Positions 45,601 through 60,600 of a DNA stretch of 64,000 bases are shown one piece after another. The translations under genes were made by a program, and so were the position numbers. The notes beneath the pieces were generated by a model. That model was given only the letters and a program-made list of their open reading frames with translations, was not told the origin of the DNA and ran no database searches. The stretch comes from Formicarius rufipectus. Its lineage: Eukaryota > Chordata > Aves > Passeriformes > Formicariidae. Position 1 is the stretch's first letter, and each line of letters opens with the position of its first letter. Where the stretch lies: assembly GCA_013399695.1 (NCBI GenBank), contig VXAU01002071.1, forward strand, positions 2,353,598-2,417,597. Direction: 5' to 3'.

Positions 45601-48600
45601 TTCCAGTTGCCTAAAAATTCTGTTCTAGATTTCTTGGAAATTCAAGAATTTGTTGGAAATACATTTTGTATATTGTTTTCTTCCTGGGGCCAAACCACTC
45701 CAGGTAAACCATCTAGAACTTCATTATCTCAAATTAGTATATTTAGTAAGCTAAAACACAATAAGGTGAAAAATACTTGAAATAATGAAATACACAGGGG
45801 AAAAATAATTTAAAAAGCTTAAAGCACTGGAATTACTTGAAGATGTAACCCTAATACAGCAAATAATAACTGCTTTATTAACATAAAGGCTGATGTCATT
45901 AAATAGAAGACAATATTCCATTTTTTGTATGAAGATTCAACTAGATGCTACAGCTACAGAGCTCCAGAACAGATAAGGTGTTAGCAGCCATCATAGCATT
46001 ATCTGTTGTAAAAATATTGAAGAAATCTATTAATTGAATAATGGAATCCCAGAATGGTTTGGGTTGGAAGGAATCTCAGATCATTTTGACCCAGTCCCAT
46101 GGACAACGAATCAGAAGTGTTAGTCTGATGTTGAATATCATGGTTTCTAACAAGTTTTCTGAATCCTTCTGAAAACATCAGAAATGGGATCAAGAGTACA
46201 ATCATGCAATAATTAGAATAAGGAAGAATTGTAGTCATTTAGAGTATGATTGGGAGTTAACATTAATTTCAGCTGAAATAGCAGAATACTGGAAGCTGGT
46301 ATTTCTTTCTCAGCTGTCAATCTCCAGAGACTAACACAGAATTCACCTCCTGCCTGATGGTCTCAGTACACCATCTCCACTTTTGCCAATGTTAAACTGG
46401 TACAGGGGCAAGAACCCCTCTGTCTGTGCCTGCCACCAGCATGACTTGGTGGATATTGTGACAGTGTGCTTCTTGATCATCTGAACAGGCACTATCCATC
46501 CCTTCCTACAGAAAAACACACTGCCAAGTGACCAAACTGAGAGGTTCTTCCCCACAACTTGGACATGTCACTTGACATCCAAACTGCCACTATGCAAAGC
46601 CAACTCACTCACATGAAGTATTTTCTTTTGGTTCAAGAAACCCAGCAGAGAGAACTTCACCAAGCAATTCTTTGTTAGCATAACATTTGACCTTGTATCT
46701 CTTTGGAAATCATACAACTTTGCTAATGCAGCCCTTACAGAATTAATCAAGCAGATAGTTAGCCCCTAGTTACTCTGAACCCAGCCAATTATGAGCAGCA
46801 CTGAAATTTGTCACTGGCATGTCTAACTACATTTTCCAACATAAAGATCAACAGAACTGCATGGAAATGAGGCCCCACTCTCAGATTTGCATGACTTGGA
46901 CACTAGACTGGGCTCACTAGAGAAGCCAAGGTTTTTAGAAGCAAAGTATTCTTAAAATAAAGGGCTTTCCTCCTGGATTTCCATTACCTGCTGCATTAAA
47001 CCAGCCAGGAAGCAAACGCCTTTCACCCTCTATTTTGACTAGCAGAGCTACAAGAAATGATTCAGAGAGTTCAGAGCTTTTTATCTGCCACACTGCTCTA
47101 CTGCATGAGATCTGCAGGTCAATCAAGGCCAAACCTACTGTGTGGATCATTTTCTGAAGCTGGGGTAGGAAGCTCCTATGCAGTTTGTCCCTCAGTTTGT
47201 CTAGGGAGAGATGACAAGGTTACAACCAGCAGATGTTAACAGATATGCAAGGAAAAGAAGCCCTAAGAAGAGCAGGGCAGAGAGAGAGAGAGGAAGGAGA
47301 TGGGCACAGAAGACACCCGCAAGGAAGAGACATACTGAAGATATAGCTCATTTAAGATACATATTTAAGATATGACACATTTAAGATACAAGCTGAACAA
47401 TTGACATATTTAAAGCATCACAGATTATTGCCATCATCAAGTCCAATTTCTATCCTTAAACAGGTACTCAAATGACCAAACTGTGGTCACTGAACACATT
47501 CTCCCTTTAGTAACTGGAAACAGATGAGATCTAAAAATACTGATAGGTAAGTGACACCTAAACTCATTTCTCAGGCTGGTTTGAAGTTCACAGTTACTTT
47601 ACCTGTTCTCATCTGTTCCACTCACACCATGCTATGGGTTTCCAATGCTCACAAGAGACCTGTTTTTCCTTCAGCCCAGCCTATCACTCACTTCTCAAAA
47701 TCTCCAGTCAACAAATTTATTTTTGAGGTTCTCCCACTGCAATCTTCCACTTGTATATGGATAAAATCCATACTCAACACAGTGCTCTGTGGCAAAGTTT
47801 CTCTGGTGCTGAAATGCTGCTCTCTCACCATAACACTGCAAATTAAAGCTATGGTATGTCAAAGTGACAGTTCAACTTCTTGTCAAAATAGACATTTTGC
47901 CCAAATTTCAACATGCGTGACCACCAGAACTCTTACAAAAGCAGATAAAATAATTCATGCCCCATCACCACAAGACTGGCTGGGGGATACTTCACCCTGG
48001 ACATCAAAATTCCCCCAAATCCCATAAGATACCTAAGCAAGTCCCATGGTAGAGATAGTACTTACAGCTTTAGCAAAAATGACCATCAGCTCAGGGAACT
48101 GGTGAGTGAGGAGGGCCAGCATGGCTGAAAAGGAGCACAGGCCTGCTGTGAAATGGATGAAAAAGGGAAGTTCCTTCTGGGGGTAAACAGAGACTTCATG
48201 AAATGCTGAAAGGAAAAAAAGAATGTTGATATTTGATAATCAAGGATTGTTTTCTGAATTATTTACAGCCTTTTAACGCAGTTCTGGACTTTCACAAGGA
48301 GTAAGTGTGGACTCAAGACTTGTGCAACACATCTTAGGTTGCAGTACTAACAAAGTTCTCAAAAACATTCTTCCTACATTACATACTTGTCTTCATGATT
48401 AATAGTTATTACACCTTTGTCTTCAACACTAATATTTCCTTCCCAGTCTTCTTTTTCACTTGCATGGGCTTTATTTTATAAGCATTTCTTCAGGCTCAGT
48501 TTTTAGTGCTTACTCTTCTAACAGGACAGAGAGAAGGAAAATTCACAATCTGTCAAAATTACCCAGACCAATTAAAACAATTCTGGAGCACTAATCCTGT

Positions 48601-51600
48601 TACCTGAAGAGAACAGCACATCTCCCCACCCTAAAGGAAGCTGAGCAAATACAAAACCACCAGCAATGTTATATACACATTCAAGGGAGCTTCTTAATAC
48701 TCCCCCAAGATTTCAAGTTGTAGACTACAGTAAATTTGTTCAGAGCAGCTGACAGAGCAGACCCCAAAGCAAACAGGACCACGACTGGGTTATAAATTCT
48801 GTACATAGCAGCTCTTTGCAATTTCCAATCTGTGGTAACCAAATCCAAAGCAGGTGATTAGCCAGGCTAAGGGTGGCATGTGGAGCTTTCAGCACTCACA
48901 ACACTACTACTGGTCACCAGCTGAGGACCTGCTTGGTAAATTTGCAATTACTGACTCTGAATACCTGCAGCTCTGACTTCTATCCAATGATCTGAAACGG
49001 CTTTTAAATGAAGAAGAAAAAAATAGTTTCTACAGACATAAGTAATTATGAAAAGGCTGCACTTCTTGACAAGCTGTTTTTAAAATCTAACAAACCCCTC
49101 AATTTTTAAGCCAGAAGAAAGTACAATTGTATTCTTTTCAAACTGAAGTTTGAAGAGGAAAGAAACACTTTACCCTCCCAGTTTGAATGCTGGTATGTGA
49201 AAACATCATTAGAAAGCAAACCCAGTGAAAGCGCTTTGTGCTTTTGCAAATCACTAATGGCAAAGTGCTTGGGGTTTATTTTGCTTTTAATTATATGATT
49301 TTGGAGCACAACTAAGCAGAACATTGGAAATCCATGTCTAACATCCATCAGAGATGTCCATGTTACCCAGAGATTCATACTACCTTAAAGTCATCTCATT
49401 TTTAAAACATGGAGCAATGTAATTTAGGAAAGCTCCCAACATCAGTTAGCAAAGTGTTAATAGAAAGAAAAAGGACTGATTGTTTTTTGTCCCAGCTTTT
49501 CCTACCCTGGGAAATTTAAGCCAAATCCCAAATAGGTAAGGACAACTAAAGAAAATTCTACACATTCAGAGCCATTTGAGAGTCGTTACTCACAGACCAA
49601 TCCAGGATTTTTGAATCATTGATTTGGCCAACATTATTTTAAATAGATAAATTAAAAAAATTAAGTGTCAAGATTTCTCAAGGAAGTACTGCAATAAAAG
49701 TGTTAAGATGCTTTTATTTATGGGTAGTTTTATATTTAAAACATAACAGGAATGCGTGAGTGATCGTGTTGAAATATCTGCATGTGTTGGTGTTTAATTA
49801 TGCTGGGAAGTCTACAATTTAGGGTTAGTTGCTAACCAAGGAATTCCTTGTGCAATATCCTGCATAAGTGAGAAATGAGTAATTTAAAGCAGTCTGGGGG
49901 CAAATTTAAATTACACATTTTAAATATAACTTCAGGCTTTTAAATAGAAACATGTATGCGCAGTTTTCCTGTCCACAGCTGTGGTCTCTGTGGGTCTGCT
50001 GGGGCTCTTGCAGTAGCTCATTCCAGTCCCAGGGGAATTGTATTTCTTCAGGATGCAGAAGTTCAGTCCCAAAGGAATTCTATTAAGATGTCCAATTAAC
50101 AGTCCAATTCTAATCTAAATTAATGGGATTTTCCTAAATACGATGAGCACAGCCTGTGGTGATTCAGTTTATTTGCCTTACTCAAAATAAAACCCCCAAA
50201 ACATGTAGGCTCATAATTGCACAAAGTAACCTTGAAGCAATGAGCACCTGGAGAAGACTTTTCAGCATCAAATGTTAGTATAAATCCACATGGATAAAAA
50301 GTTCCAGGAGGCATCCAGCAGATAAAGATGGACCAATGAGTTAATGACAAAAAGAAATGCGTGTTCTATGAGACTACAGATTAACAAAGGATTCTCTGCA
50401 AGATCACAGATAGGTTCTGATGGATACCCAAAAGCAGGACTGGAACACAGACTGATTCTTTACTACAACAGTAGTCAAATCCATGACTTCTTTTAAAAGT
50501 AATTAAAAAAAAAAAAAAAAGAAAAAGGACCATTTTGTTCTCAAAGTTGGCCAGCCTCAGCCTGAATGTCCCACACACAGATTTAATCTTTGAAGGACTT
50601 CAGATATTACAGCATCAAGCTGACATTTACCACACACACATGTCAAGTGCTTCAGGATCTTCTGGGAGGGACATCAACAAATGGCTGATCCCCCTTCACA
50701 GGAAGCCCAAACTAAAAAAAATCACAGTAAGGTAAATACAGAATACCACAAACTGAACATGTCCTTAGCTTGTGTTTTATTATCATTACTGCTTAGAAAC
50801 CACTTACTTGGCAACAGTTCTCTGTCTGCAGTTTCTGTGCAGCTCGGGTAGGGATAGAAAAGATGTCCTTTCTCTAAAGGGTATGGGATCATCCTAAATG
50901 CTGCAAAAAGAGTTGTGACATTAGATCTGTATCTAACCAGCTTCTCACAAAGAGAACCAATCGTGTTTGAGGGGAATAAAGGCACAGAGACTGGTCTACT
51001 GTACAGCAAAACAATAAAAGGAGAGGTACTTACTGCCTTCCCATGTGCAGTGCAGCAGATTCAGAGCCCCTTCTATCCTCTTCCAGTGCTGGAGGTGAAA
51101 AAAAGCATAGGCTACTGCCTCGCTGTCCCCTCGCTTCAGAATGTGCTCTGGAGGCAGCACTAAGCTTTTCATCTCCAGTAAATACTGAAAGGACAAATGG
51201 AAAGCACACTTGGTTACATGGAATATTCCAAAATCTTTAATTGTGAAGTCTAACCGATTGTTTGAGGCACAATGGGCACATCACAGGGGCCACCCGTGGA
51301 GGGAACAGCCCAGTCCTGACCCAGAGCAGCCATTGTGTGGGAAGGGGAAAGCTGCAAAACACACTCCTGTCTGTAACACTCTTAAATTGGGGCTTTCACA
51401 CATTAAAAAAGAAAAAAAATCAAGGAAAAAAACCATCTTCAGTAAGGCAAAATAAAAACACATTCTTGTGGAACAGACATAAGGATAATCCTGCAGGTGC
51501 AGTACCAATGAGTGACAAATTTAGGCTGATAAAAAGCCCCAAACCAATGGTATTTTTGCTCATCATTTCATCACTGAGAGTTTCAGTGTAGGAGGCTGAG

Positions 51601-54600
51601 GATTTGTTAGCCCTCAAATATGAGCAGCAAACCCAAAGAGTCAGTGTGCTAAACCAAAGGAAGAATAATAAACCAAAACCAGGAAAAAATTCTTCTTTTA
51701 ATGTGGTTTACTGGGCTACCACAAAGTATCTCTGATTTCAGGCTTTTTCAATTTCAGCCTTCTCCCTCCATCAGCAGAACATCCGATGCTCAGAAGGGTC
51801 AAAGAACACAAAGTTTAATCATTTCCCATTTCCTCTGCAACACAGGACATGTAATTTTTTTAATGTACCACATTTTCTCATGGAACATTAAAAAAAGCCA
51901 GGTATTCATTTGAACTGAGGTTTTTAAGGCTGATGAGTAATTTTTACAAGAATGAAACGACAGTTCCAGCTCTAGTATTTACCTGTGGGCTGCTCTCTCC
52001 TACCACACAGTGTCTCACTCAATAACAGCCAAAGTTAATCCCCATCTTTGATCAATGTCGCTGGCAATTCCATGGGGTGTCCCCCCAAGTGTAAGAATGC
52101 AGCACACCCACCGATTTATTGCAGCAGATGCCACAAACTATGAGATTATTTACTAATCCAGTTTGAGGACTTAACTTTTTCCATTCAGATTCTTCAAGGA
52201 ATGTAGGAGGGGTTGTGCCCCAGCCAAGCAAAGCACATTTACTGCCTGGCTAGGTTCTTCTCTCAGTGCCTTGGGCCTGCACTCTGGAGGGTAATATTCT
52301 TGTTAATCCCCTCTAATCCTCTTCGATTTTTTTTTTTAAACTTTTTTTAACACAGTAAAGGATCACTCACACAGGGCTGCTGTGGGAAAATGGTCTCAAA
52401 TATCTGACCCCTGACCTGACTCCTCATGCTCTCCACAGTGCCCACTTTTCCATTGTGCTAACTGGGAATATAAACCCAGCAGTGGTGGGGAAGCCCCACT
52501 GCAAGTATTGCCACCACACACCAATGCTCAGCTCCAGGCTTTGGCTCTCCCTGAGCCCATGTTACCACATAAACAGAGAAATTCCACAGTCTGGCAGGTT
52601 TGCAGGTCCCTGTTTAAGCATAAAACAGGCAAGGTGTCAGTACTGGGAGTATCTGGGGGTTTTGAATGCTTTAGATACACTAAAAATCTCTACGATAATC
52701 AAAGTTTGATTGGAAAAGGTTGTTTCATACAGTATCAAAATGTAGTTTCAGATCTCTAACTGGAAATGGCTTAAGAGGACCTGTTTTCTAGTTGGTTCTA
52801 ACTTTCCAAACAAACCCCAGCCTTGTAAAAGCAGAACTGGGAACAAAGAGAAACAAACCTTATTTTATTTTCCTTATGCAAAATGATGTTATGTGCAAAG
52901 ACAACCACTTCTATCAGATGCAAGAACAAAGGGACTTCTACTTTACACACTCATTTATTTTTAGTCTGCAAGACAGAACAGAGTGCAAAAATCAGCTTTC
53001 CTTCCCCACAGGGACCCATCAGGTGAGTTACTTCATTTGTCTGTGCCCTTGTCCACTTGTTTGACTATGAGTATTTGAGAGCTCTAGACAGCCTGGACCA
53101 GTAAAATTCTGCTCTTCCATGTAATAAATTGGTTTTTCAAGGCAATATTGCAATTTTTTTTTCCAAAAGAACACTGGGTAGATATACAATTAGAAGAGAT
53201 GATCAAATGACTGAAACCTGGAATCAGTTTCCACGATTATCTGCAGAACTACAGACCATATTTTGCTAACAGCATGTTTGAAATGATCCCTAACTTCTTT
53301 AAAAGGTACATGAGGCTCCTGAAACAACTGGAGGACACCCAAAAAAAAAAGGACTTTTAGATAATGATAATGCATTATAATCTTCTGCCCCTAAAGGCAG
53401 AGGCTAAAGCAAAATCTGTCTGAGACTGTCTGAAATGAACTTGCTCTGCTCTTGATCAGTCATGCAAAGAAGCAGCAATTTCTCCCAGCAATTAGCTCTC
53501 TCAGTGCACATTCTATTGGATTGGACAGGCAGACAGAACGGAGCAGTCACATCATTCCAGCCTTCACAGCTCCAGCCACTGGGGCTCCACCATCATTTGC
53601 AGAGGATTAGGCCCAGCACTGAGCCAACCTTCTGCATTCAAGGCTTCACACTGAATCCATCACCAGCACTGCTACACTAAAAAGCCACGTAAGGTTTTAC
53701 TTTCACACGTGCAATCTGTGTTTTGGCCACTTCAAGTAATGTCAGACTTTAAACTACAGCCTGTGGTGATTCACCCTTAATCTTGTTTATGGTGGATGAA
53801 GACAGTAAGTGACTATAGATCTTTCAATATCCACAGAGCCACACTTGGAAGCAAAGCAGAATAAAGGTTTTTGGAATACTAGAGTGGTTATTGTTTGGAG
53901 AACTTCATTTGGCTTCAGGGATTTTAAGCAGGAGGTTGGAATGAGACGATCTTGAAGGACCCTTCCAACCCAAATCACTCTGACTCTTATCACTTTAAAT
54001 ATCTACAATTATTAATGACTATTCTTACTCACAATAAAGTGGCTTCAGTAACATCTTACTGGATTTTTCAACAAGTTAGGAAATTCCAAGGTTAAATTTT
54101 TGTGCAAAAATCCCTGTTTGAACTGAAAAAAAAAAAAAAAAAACACACAAAATGCCCTCCTAATTCTGGCCACCAAAGATTTATGATATTTAACAACTCT
54201 GTGGTTGGAGCTGTAACCAGTCTGCAGCAAACATGGGGCTAGAAAGGCTCCAATAATAAAGTGGTAACATGGTACTTTTCAGAATACAATAAAAGTAGTC
54301 CAATCGGAAATAAAATACTCTTACCTTTGGAACATGAGGGTTAAATTCCACAGCTCTGTGAATTGCTTCCACAGCATTAATTTCTGCTGTACTAAGCCCT
54401 CTTTTGGAGGCAGTTTCTGGGGAGAACCTGAAAGGAAAAAACCCACACTGATCAAAAGTAATAAATAATAAACCCTAACCAGGTGTTTATTTGCATTGTA
54501 GGGTTGGAGTTCATTAAAAATTGGCTGATTTATCAAGAAAGATAAACAAATCCTTCTAGGAGAAAAATGCACATGTTAATTTAGGTATCTTGACTGTTCT

Positions 54601-57600
54601 CCATGCCCATATTACACAGGTATGTTTGAAATTTGATGTCAATCATGGCAGGTGAGTGCCCAGACACTGTTACAGCATCACCTGCTGGGAGGTAAAGCTG
54701 GACCCAGTTTTGCACAGAGCAGGACCAAAGAGAAATGCCAGCATCAACTACCACAAATATCCTGCAGCCACCTCCAGAAAACACAGAACTGGGGAAAACC
54801 CCAAGAAAGGCACTGAGAAAAGAATTTACACAACAGTACTTGGCAAATACATGGGCTCTTGAGAAACTTCTTCACCTGTATTGACTTTGTGGATGCCCGA
54901 AAGGACCTTTAGATCATAATGAATTACACACACATATACATGTGTATATAAATACACTGAACTTCCTCTTAGAAATATAACTGCTACATATTTAGGCCTA
55001 ACCAGGGATGTAGAAGAGATTAAATAACTAAAATAATCCTTGAGTGGAAGCAAAGATTTCTTTGCAGATTCCAAGTCATGTTTTTAGACCTTTTTACTTT
55101 GAATTTTAATGAAGATTAGCAACAAACCACTGTTTTTATACATGTCCTTGCTTACCTTTCTGAAACAGCTCTGGCTTTTAGCAAGGCTGCTGTGTAACAT
55201 ATTGCTGCTGATTTTGGAAGACTGATATCTACAATAAAATAGAATAATTAAGCTGTAGTATTCTAAGGCAAGACAAACATCTTAAACCCACATCCTTTGG
55301 GCTTAAAGACTTTTATTCAGATACATGAGACAATGAATGTAACATCTGGAACGTTTCAGCTGTGATTACAAACTCTGAATTTCTTTGCACAGTCAGTCTC
55401 AGATTGAAAACTCAGTATTTAGGTGGTAAAGACTCACTTTTTTTTCTTCTAAATGTACCAAGACACTGAAACCGAATTTAAGGAGAAATACATACATAAA
55501 TACACACCTAAAACCAGAGCATATTCCCTGTATTAAACCACAGATGTTTAAAACAAACTTCTAATCCTTACCTAATTCTGAAACTGTACACTAACAGTTT
55601 TACACAATACTGAGAGACTGACTAGAAGCTGACAAAAAAAATTACACAACAGACAGGTAGACAAATTGTAACAAAAACGCAATTTCCGTTCTTTTCCAGT
55701 TCCATGGGGAAAAATTCTATTAGTTGTAGCTTTGCAGAATATCTGAAGCCAAGTTTGAGCTGACAATTACAGATTAGAAGGTTAGCACTCCACAGTACAA
55801 GTTTACTTTAAAAGCAGACAAAGTCTGGGGTCTAATTCCCAAGTACCATGTTGTGTATAGTCAGATGGCTCTTGCTTTTTTTGTAAATCCCATCCTGGGC
55901 TTGTCCATCACTTACTACAAGTCTGGCTGTCGTGTCAAGAAAAACACAGGGGTGCTGCAGAGAGTTTGAAGCTCAAACTCACTTTTCCAGACGCTTCGGG
56001 GAAAAAAAAAAAAAAAATCAGCAACCCTTTCTTAAGTGTCACAATTCCTGGTGTTAACAGAAAGAAGCGCTGAGAAAAGTGCAAATGGTTTTGATAAATT
56101 GAGAAGGATCCACACAGAAGAATGTGCATGATCAGGAACAGGAGCAGGAGGTTAGGCTGGCCAAGCACAAGGGGCAAAGGAGTAGGGAAAAATGTAATAC
56201 TTTTGATCCCCTGAGGCAATAAAGAGCAGAGATGAGAGAACACAGACAGGAATTTCTGGGAATAGCTGTCATAAAATGCTGCTGCTGTGTCCCTCCATTC
56301 TGAAGGTGATTTAAGGGCCAGGCTTGACAGGAGCACTTTGCACACTCATGATGTGGGCACTCTCTAGGTGGCAAAACTCTGAAGACAATAAAAAATAAGT
56401 GTATTATTTTATTAACCTTTAGCTAGACTTGCACAACCCCTGAAAGGTATCAGTTAGATGGAAAGTGAAAGCAAACTACACTATTTAATGCCCACCACTA
56501 ATCTCTGGCAAGTGTGCACACTGCTAATCTCTGAGGAGCAGCCTCAGTGCTACAGCAGCACGAGGCCAAGACTGGCAGATGACAGAAAGGAAAACTACTT
56601 CTTCCAGCTTATTTACATCAATTACTTACAGGCCTGTGTGCTGGCTGAAAAAGGCTGATGAATTTAAGGCATAATCAGGGATGTAAAAGAGATTAATTAA
56701 AATAATCCTTGAACCAAAGGACAAGTTTCTTGACAGATTAAAAGTAACTTAAAAACACTGAAAGTAATTTGTATGCAATTTAGCTTGCCTAAAATTTGAT
56801 GCCAGCAGTCAAACGAAACACTTGACATGCACTCAGGAAGCACCTACTTGTTACTGACGAGGGAATCTGGTCACCCAGCTGAGATCATAAGTAAACACCT
56901 GCCCTTGGTCAGGCACAGTTTGCCCACCTCACTTCCACTCTTACTCAAAAACACCCACATTTCCCAACAGCCATCACTTACCATCGTACTTGGCTAAAAC
57001 AGCCTGGACATCTGCATAAGCCTGTAACTCCAGCAGTGCCTCCAGGAGGTTTTCATGGATATTCAACATGCTGAGAAGTGGAAACTCTTTCATCAACTGC
57101 AAATCAGTAAAGAGAAATAAATTACACAGAGAACTGCAGTTGAACCCTTGAAACAGTTCAGAGACCGGTACAGTAATTCAGGATTTTTTCAATATTCTGT
57201 TCTTTCACAGTGTTGGAAACTGGCAGGGAAGCAGCATGAAGAGAAATGCAGCACTACATGGAATCATGGAATGGTTTGGGTTGGAGGGGGCCTTAAGGCT
57301 CTGCTTGTTCTACCTCCTGCCATGGGACACCTTCCACTAGACCAGGTTGCATCCAATCATGACATAAAAATCTCATTGGAAAATAATTCGATTAATTAAG
57401 ATGTCTAGAAAGGAACTTAAAACCACCACTTTGGAAAATGTGACTGAAAAAAACAGTTGTTCACTTTGTTTTTTACTTACATCTCTCATCATTTTTACTG
57501 CTTCTCTTATTCTCCCAAGTTTCCTGGCACACATTGCTAGTCTCCTCTTCACATATACCAATACATTGGTGTCTCTTCCTGATGACAAAAACAAAAAAAT

Positions 57601-60600
57601 AGTAGTTATCAGTTTCAATCCTTACCTCCCCTAGTTTTACTTTAGTTTTACATTTCTGCTCACACAAACTCAAGAGCTCATGTGATTCAAAGTCCTTACT
57701 AAGCTGTGCTTCATGCTGGGGGCTCTGAGAATGGCAGTTCTGAGACCTTCTGTAAATCATTTCTCCTGCTTTCAGAGCCTGCTTGAAATACTTCTCAGCA
57801 TCCACAATAGTTGTTGCCTCTTCCTCAGCCAGGAGGACATATGCAGTAGCACAACTGAAATAAGAGAAAAATCTAATTATACCGAGGGACAAAGTACAGT
57901 ATTTTTAGGAAATGTCAGAAGCATTAGAAATGAGCAGGTTTCATTTATGTCTAAGATCTAAGCATTTGTAATATTAAATTACCAAAACAGTGACTTCAGT
58001 TCAAAGAGTCAGGAAAACAAAAACATTTTCCATTTTACAGAAAAAAACCCCCACACATTTGGAGAAAAACAGCGAGTTATTTTCTTTGGAATTATAAAAA
58101 TTACAGGTAATTTCCTGGAAATATTTTTTTTTATTATTATTTGATTTGTTTTTTCAAAACCAGGTTTTAAAATGTTTTACACAAAACCAACAAGACAACA
58201 TAACAAAATGGATGAAATTGGTTTGTGTTACAAGAGTATTTTTCAATCCGTTGCTGGAGTGGCATGTGTGAACTCCAAACACAGTTTTACCATGAGGCCA
58301 TCTCTGATAATGATTTATATGTTTTAATTCAGACTGTTCCACATCTGAATAAAATTTCTCACTTTATATTGCTAATGATACAAAGACTTAAAATATTTCC
58401 CAAGAACAAGGGAGCACAAAAGCTATTTTTAATAGAACAGTTCAATACCTCAGTGCAACTGAGAGCCCCACATGCAATTCTCAGTTGCTCTTAAGCTATT
58501 CAGAACTTTGCTAAAAGTGTATTATTACCTGAAGAAACTGATAATGTGCTCAGTACCCCTCCATTTAGTCTTTCCCACTAGAATTACAGCAAGTGCACTT
58601 ATAAACTTACTCGTTGTTCAACTCCAGAGCTTGATATGCTGCTTTAATGCGGGCTTGAGGGTTCCTCTCTCGCCACGCCTTCTGCATAACTGTTGGAGAA
58701 ACATGGCAAGGCTGGTGAGAGACACCCCTGAGCAGCACCTGAGAGGAGCCAACACTGGCTGCTCAGGGGCAGCTCCAGGCAACATCCACCTTCATTCTGC
58801 AAACTCCCATTTAACTGTACGATTGTTACACGGAAGAGCAAACAAGTGTCATAACTTCAGCGTGTTTCTGTCACAAGCATCAAACCCTTGCAAGAGCTCA
58901 TTACCCCCCAAATTTAGTTTAAGAAAGCAACATCACCAGGAGGATTCTTCACTGACCATTTCAGAACTCCTACACAGAGCACAAAGCTTACATAACCAGG
59001 CAGATGTACAATTTCTAAATTGCTACAGATTTTTGGAAACATTTCCCAAGACTTGTTGAAAGCTTGGCAGGAGCAATTGTTAAACACAGGTTCTTGCACA
59101 GACCTGCACAGAACTTTAATTTAAGCTTTCAAACAGAACTTCAAAGAATGCAAGTGGATGGGGTAAGCTGTGTCTTTCACAGGTAGAGCTTCATACTTAA
59201 ATGTTAAGCTGTTCAGAGAAGCTGTGGCTGCCCCATCCCTGGAAGTGTCCAAGGTCAGGCTGCACAGGGCTTGGAGGAACCTGGGCTGGTGGAAGGTGTC
59301 CCTGCCCATGGCAGAGGGTTGGAACAAGATGAGCTTTAAGGTGCCTTCCAACCCAAACTATTCTGGGATTCTATTCAGAAAACTGTCAGATCATAAAGGG
59401 TTAAACACTTCCTTTTTAAATTTACAAAGCACATTTGAGTGGCATCACACAGCAAAGCCAATTCAAGTTCTACTATAGTCATTTATCACCTCATTAGAAA
59501 GTATTCTAGGAAACAAAAAGGCTGAAATTTATTCAAAAGTGTGATTCGATTTACAACTTGAATTCAAAATTACTTCAATGCAATGAGTCTAAACCCCTCC
59601 CCACTATGTTTTCATTTGGGAAAAACGGAATACACAACCTGAAAACCACCTTTCAGCAGCAGAAAAACAACACTCTCAGAGCTACCATTTTCTATACAGA
59701 ACTAAATAAACTTCCACACTGAAAAACCTCCAAAACCTTACATTCGTAGAGTTCCCTATCTGGCCTATCTCAAGGACGATAAGAAAACTGAAGAATCTAT
59801 ACATGTTTCTTTTGGAACAAAACCTTCTGCTGTCCAGCAAGAATAGCGTGGAAAAATATTTGAGTTTTCATCTGGAAACAAAATATTAGTCTTGGCTTAG
59901 CAAGCGAGACAATACACTCCCTTTTGTGAAAGAAAAACACATCGTTCACATCAAGCATGTCACAGCCAGCTGACAAGGAACACTTCCGGACTGTGACAAA
60001 TGGACAATAATTCACACCCACACTGACAATAACCAGGTAAAGAACATTTTCTGCACTAAACATGTGGAACACAAGTTAAAAAATTCTGCAGACTGCACTA
60101 TTTGGTACTAAGGTTTAAGTGAGACCATATCTTTGCTGTTGAGAACGCAATCCAGGTTTGCAGTATTGTGTTAATTATTTGAAATGTGTGAAGTGTTAAA
60201 ACATGCCAAGATCCTGACAGACTTGAAGTTGCAGAGAATGCACAGGGTAAAAAGACACCTTTTCACTAAACACTAAACTTCAAGACCAGGTTAAACAGGG
60301 CTTGGAGCAACCTGGTCTAGTGGAAGGTGTCCCTGCCCATGGCAGGAGGTGAAACTTGATCCCCTTTTAAGTTCCCTTCCAAGCTAAGCCATTCTATCAT
60401 TCCATATATCTATTAAACCTCCTTAGCATCTGAAAAAGGCTGCAATTACACAAAATATTTGACATGACAGCTTGATCTACATTCAAGTCAATTAAAAACA
60501 CTCACTTTACACTCTCCAACACACATGACATTGGTACCTGTATCCGAAGGCCGAAGGGCATCTGTGTCACAGGTGAAAAAGTTCTGATGATCTTGAGCAG

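Larger units (their letters stand above)
42670..48065 (-). other. ST7L: ST7L intron 14 (5.4 kb)
   Basis: Holds CR1 fragments at 43086, 44233, 44939 and 46041 in mixed orientations, plus an AG-rich run near 47279-47300. The rest is AT-rich. No alternative terminal exon was recognised. Confidence 0.7.
58690..60537 (-). other. ST7L: ST7L intron 5 (1.85 kb)
   Basis: Contains two + strand CR1 fragments (59214 and 60283). The remainder is AT-rich with nothing recognised. Confidence 0.65.
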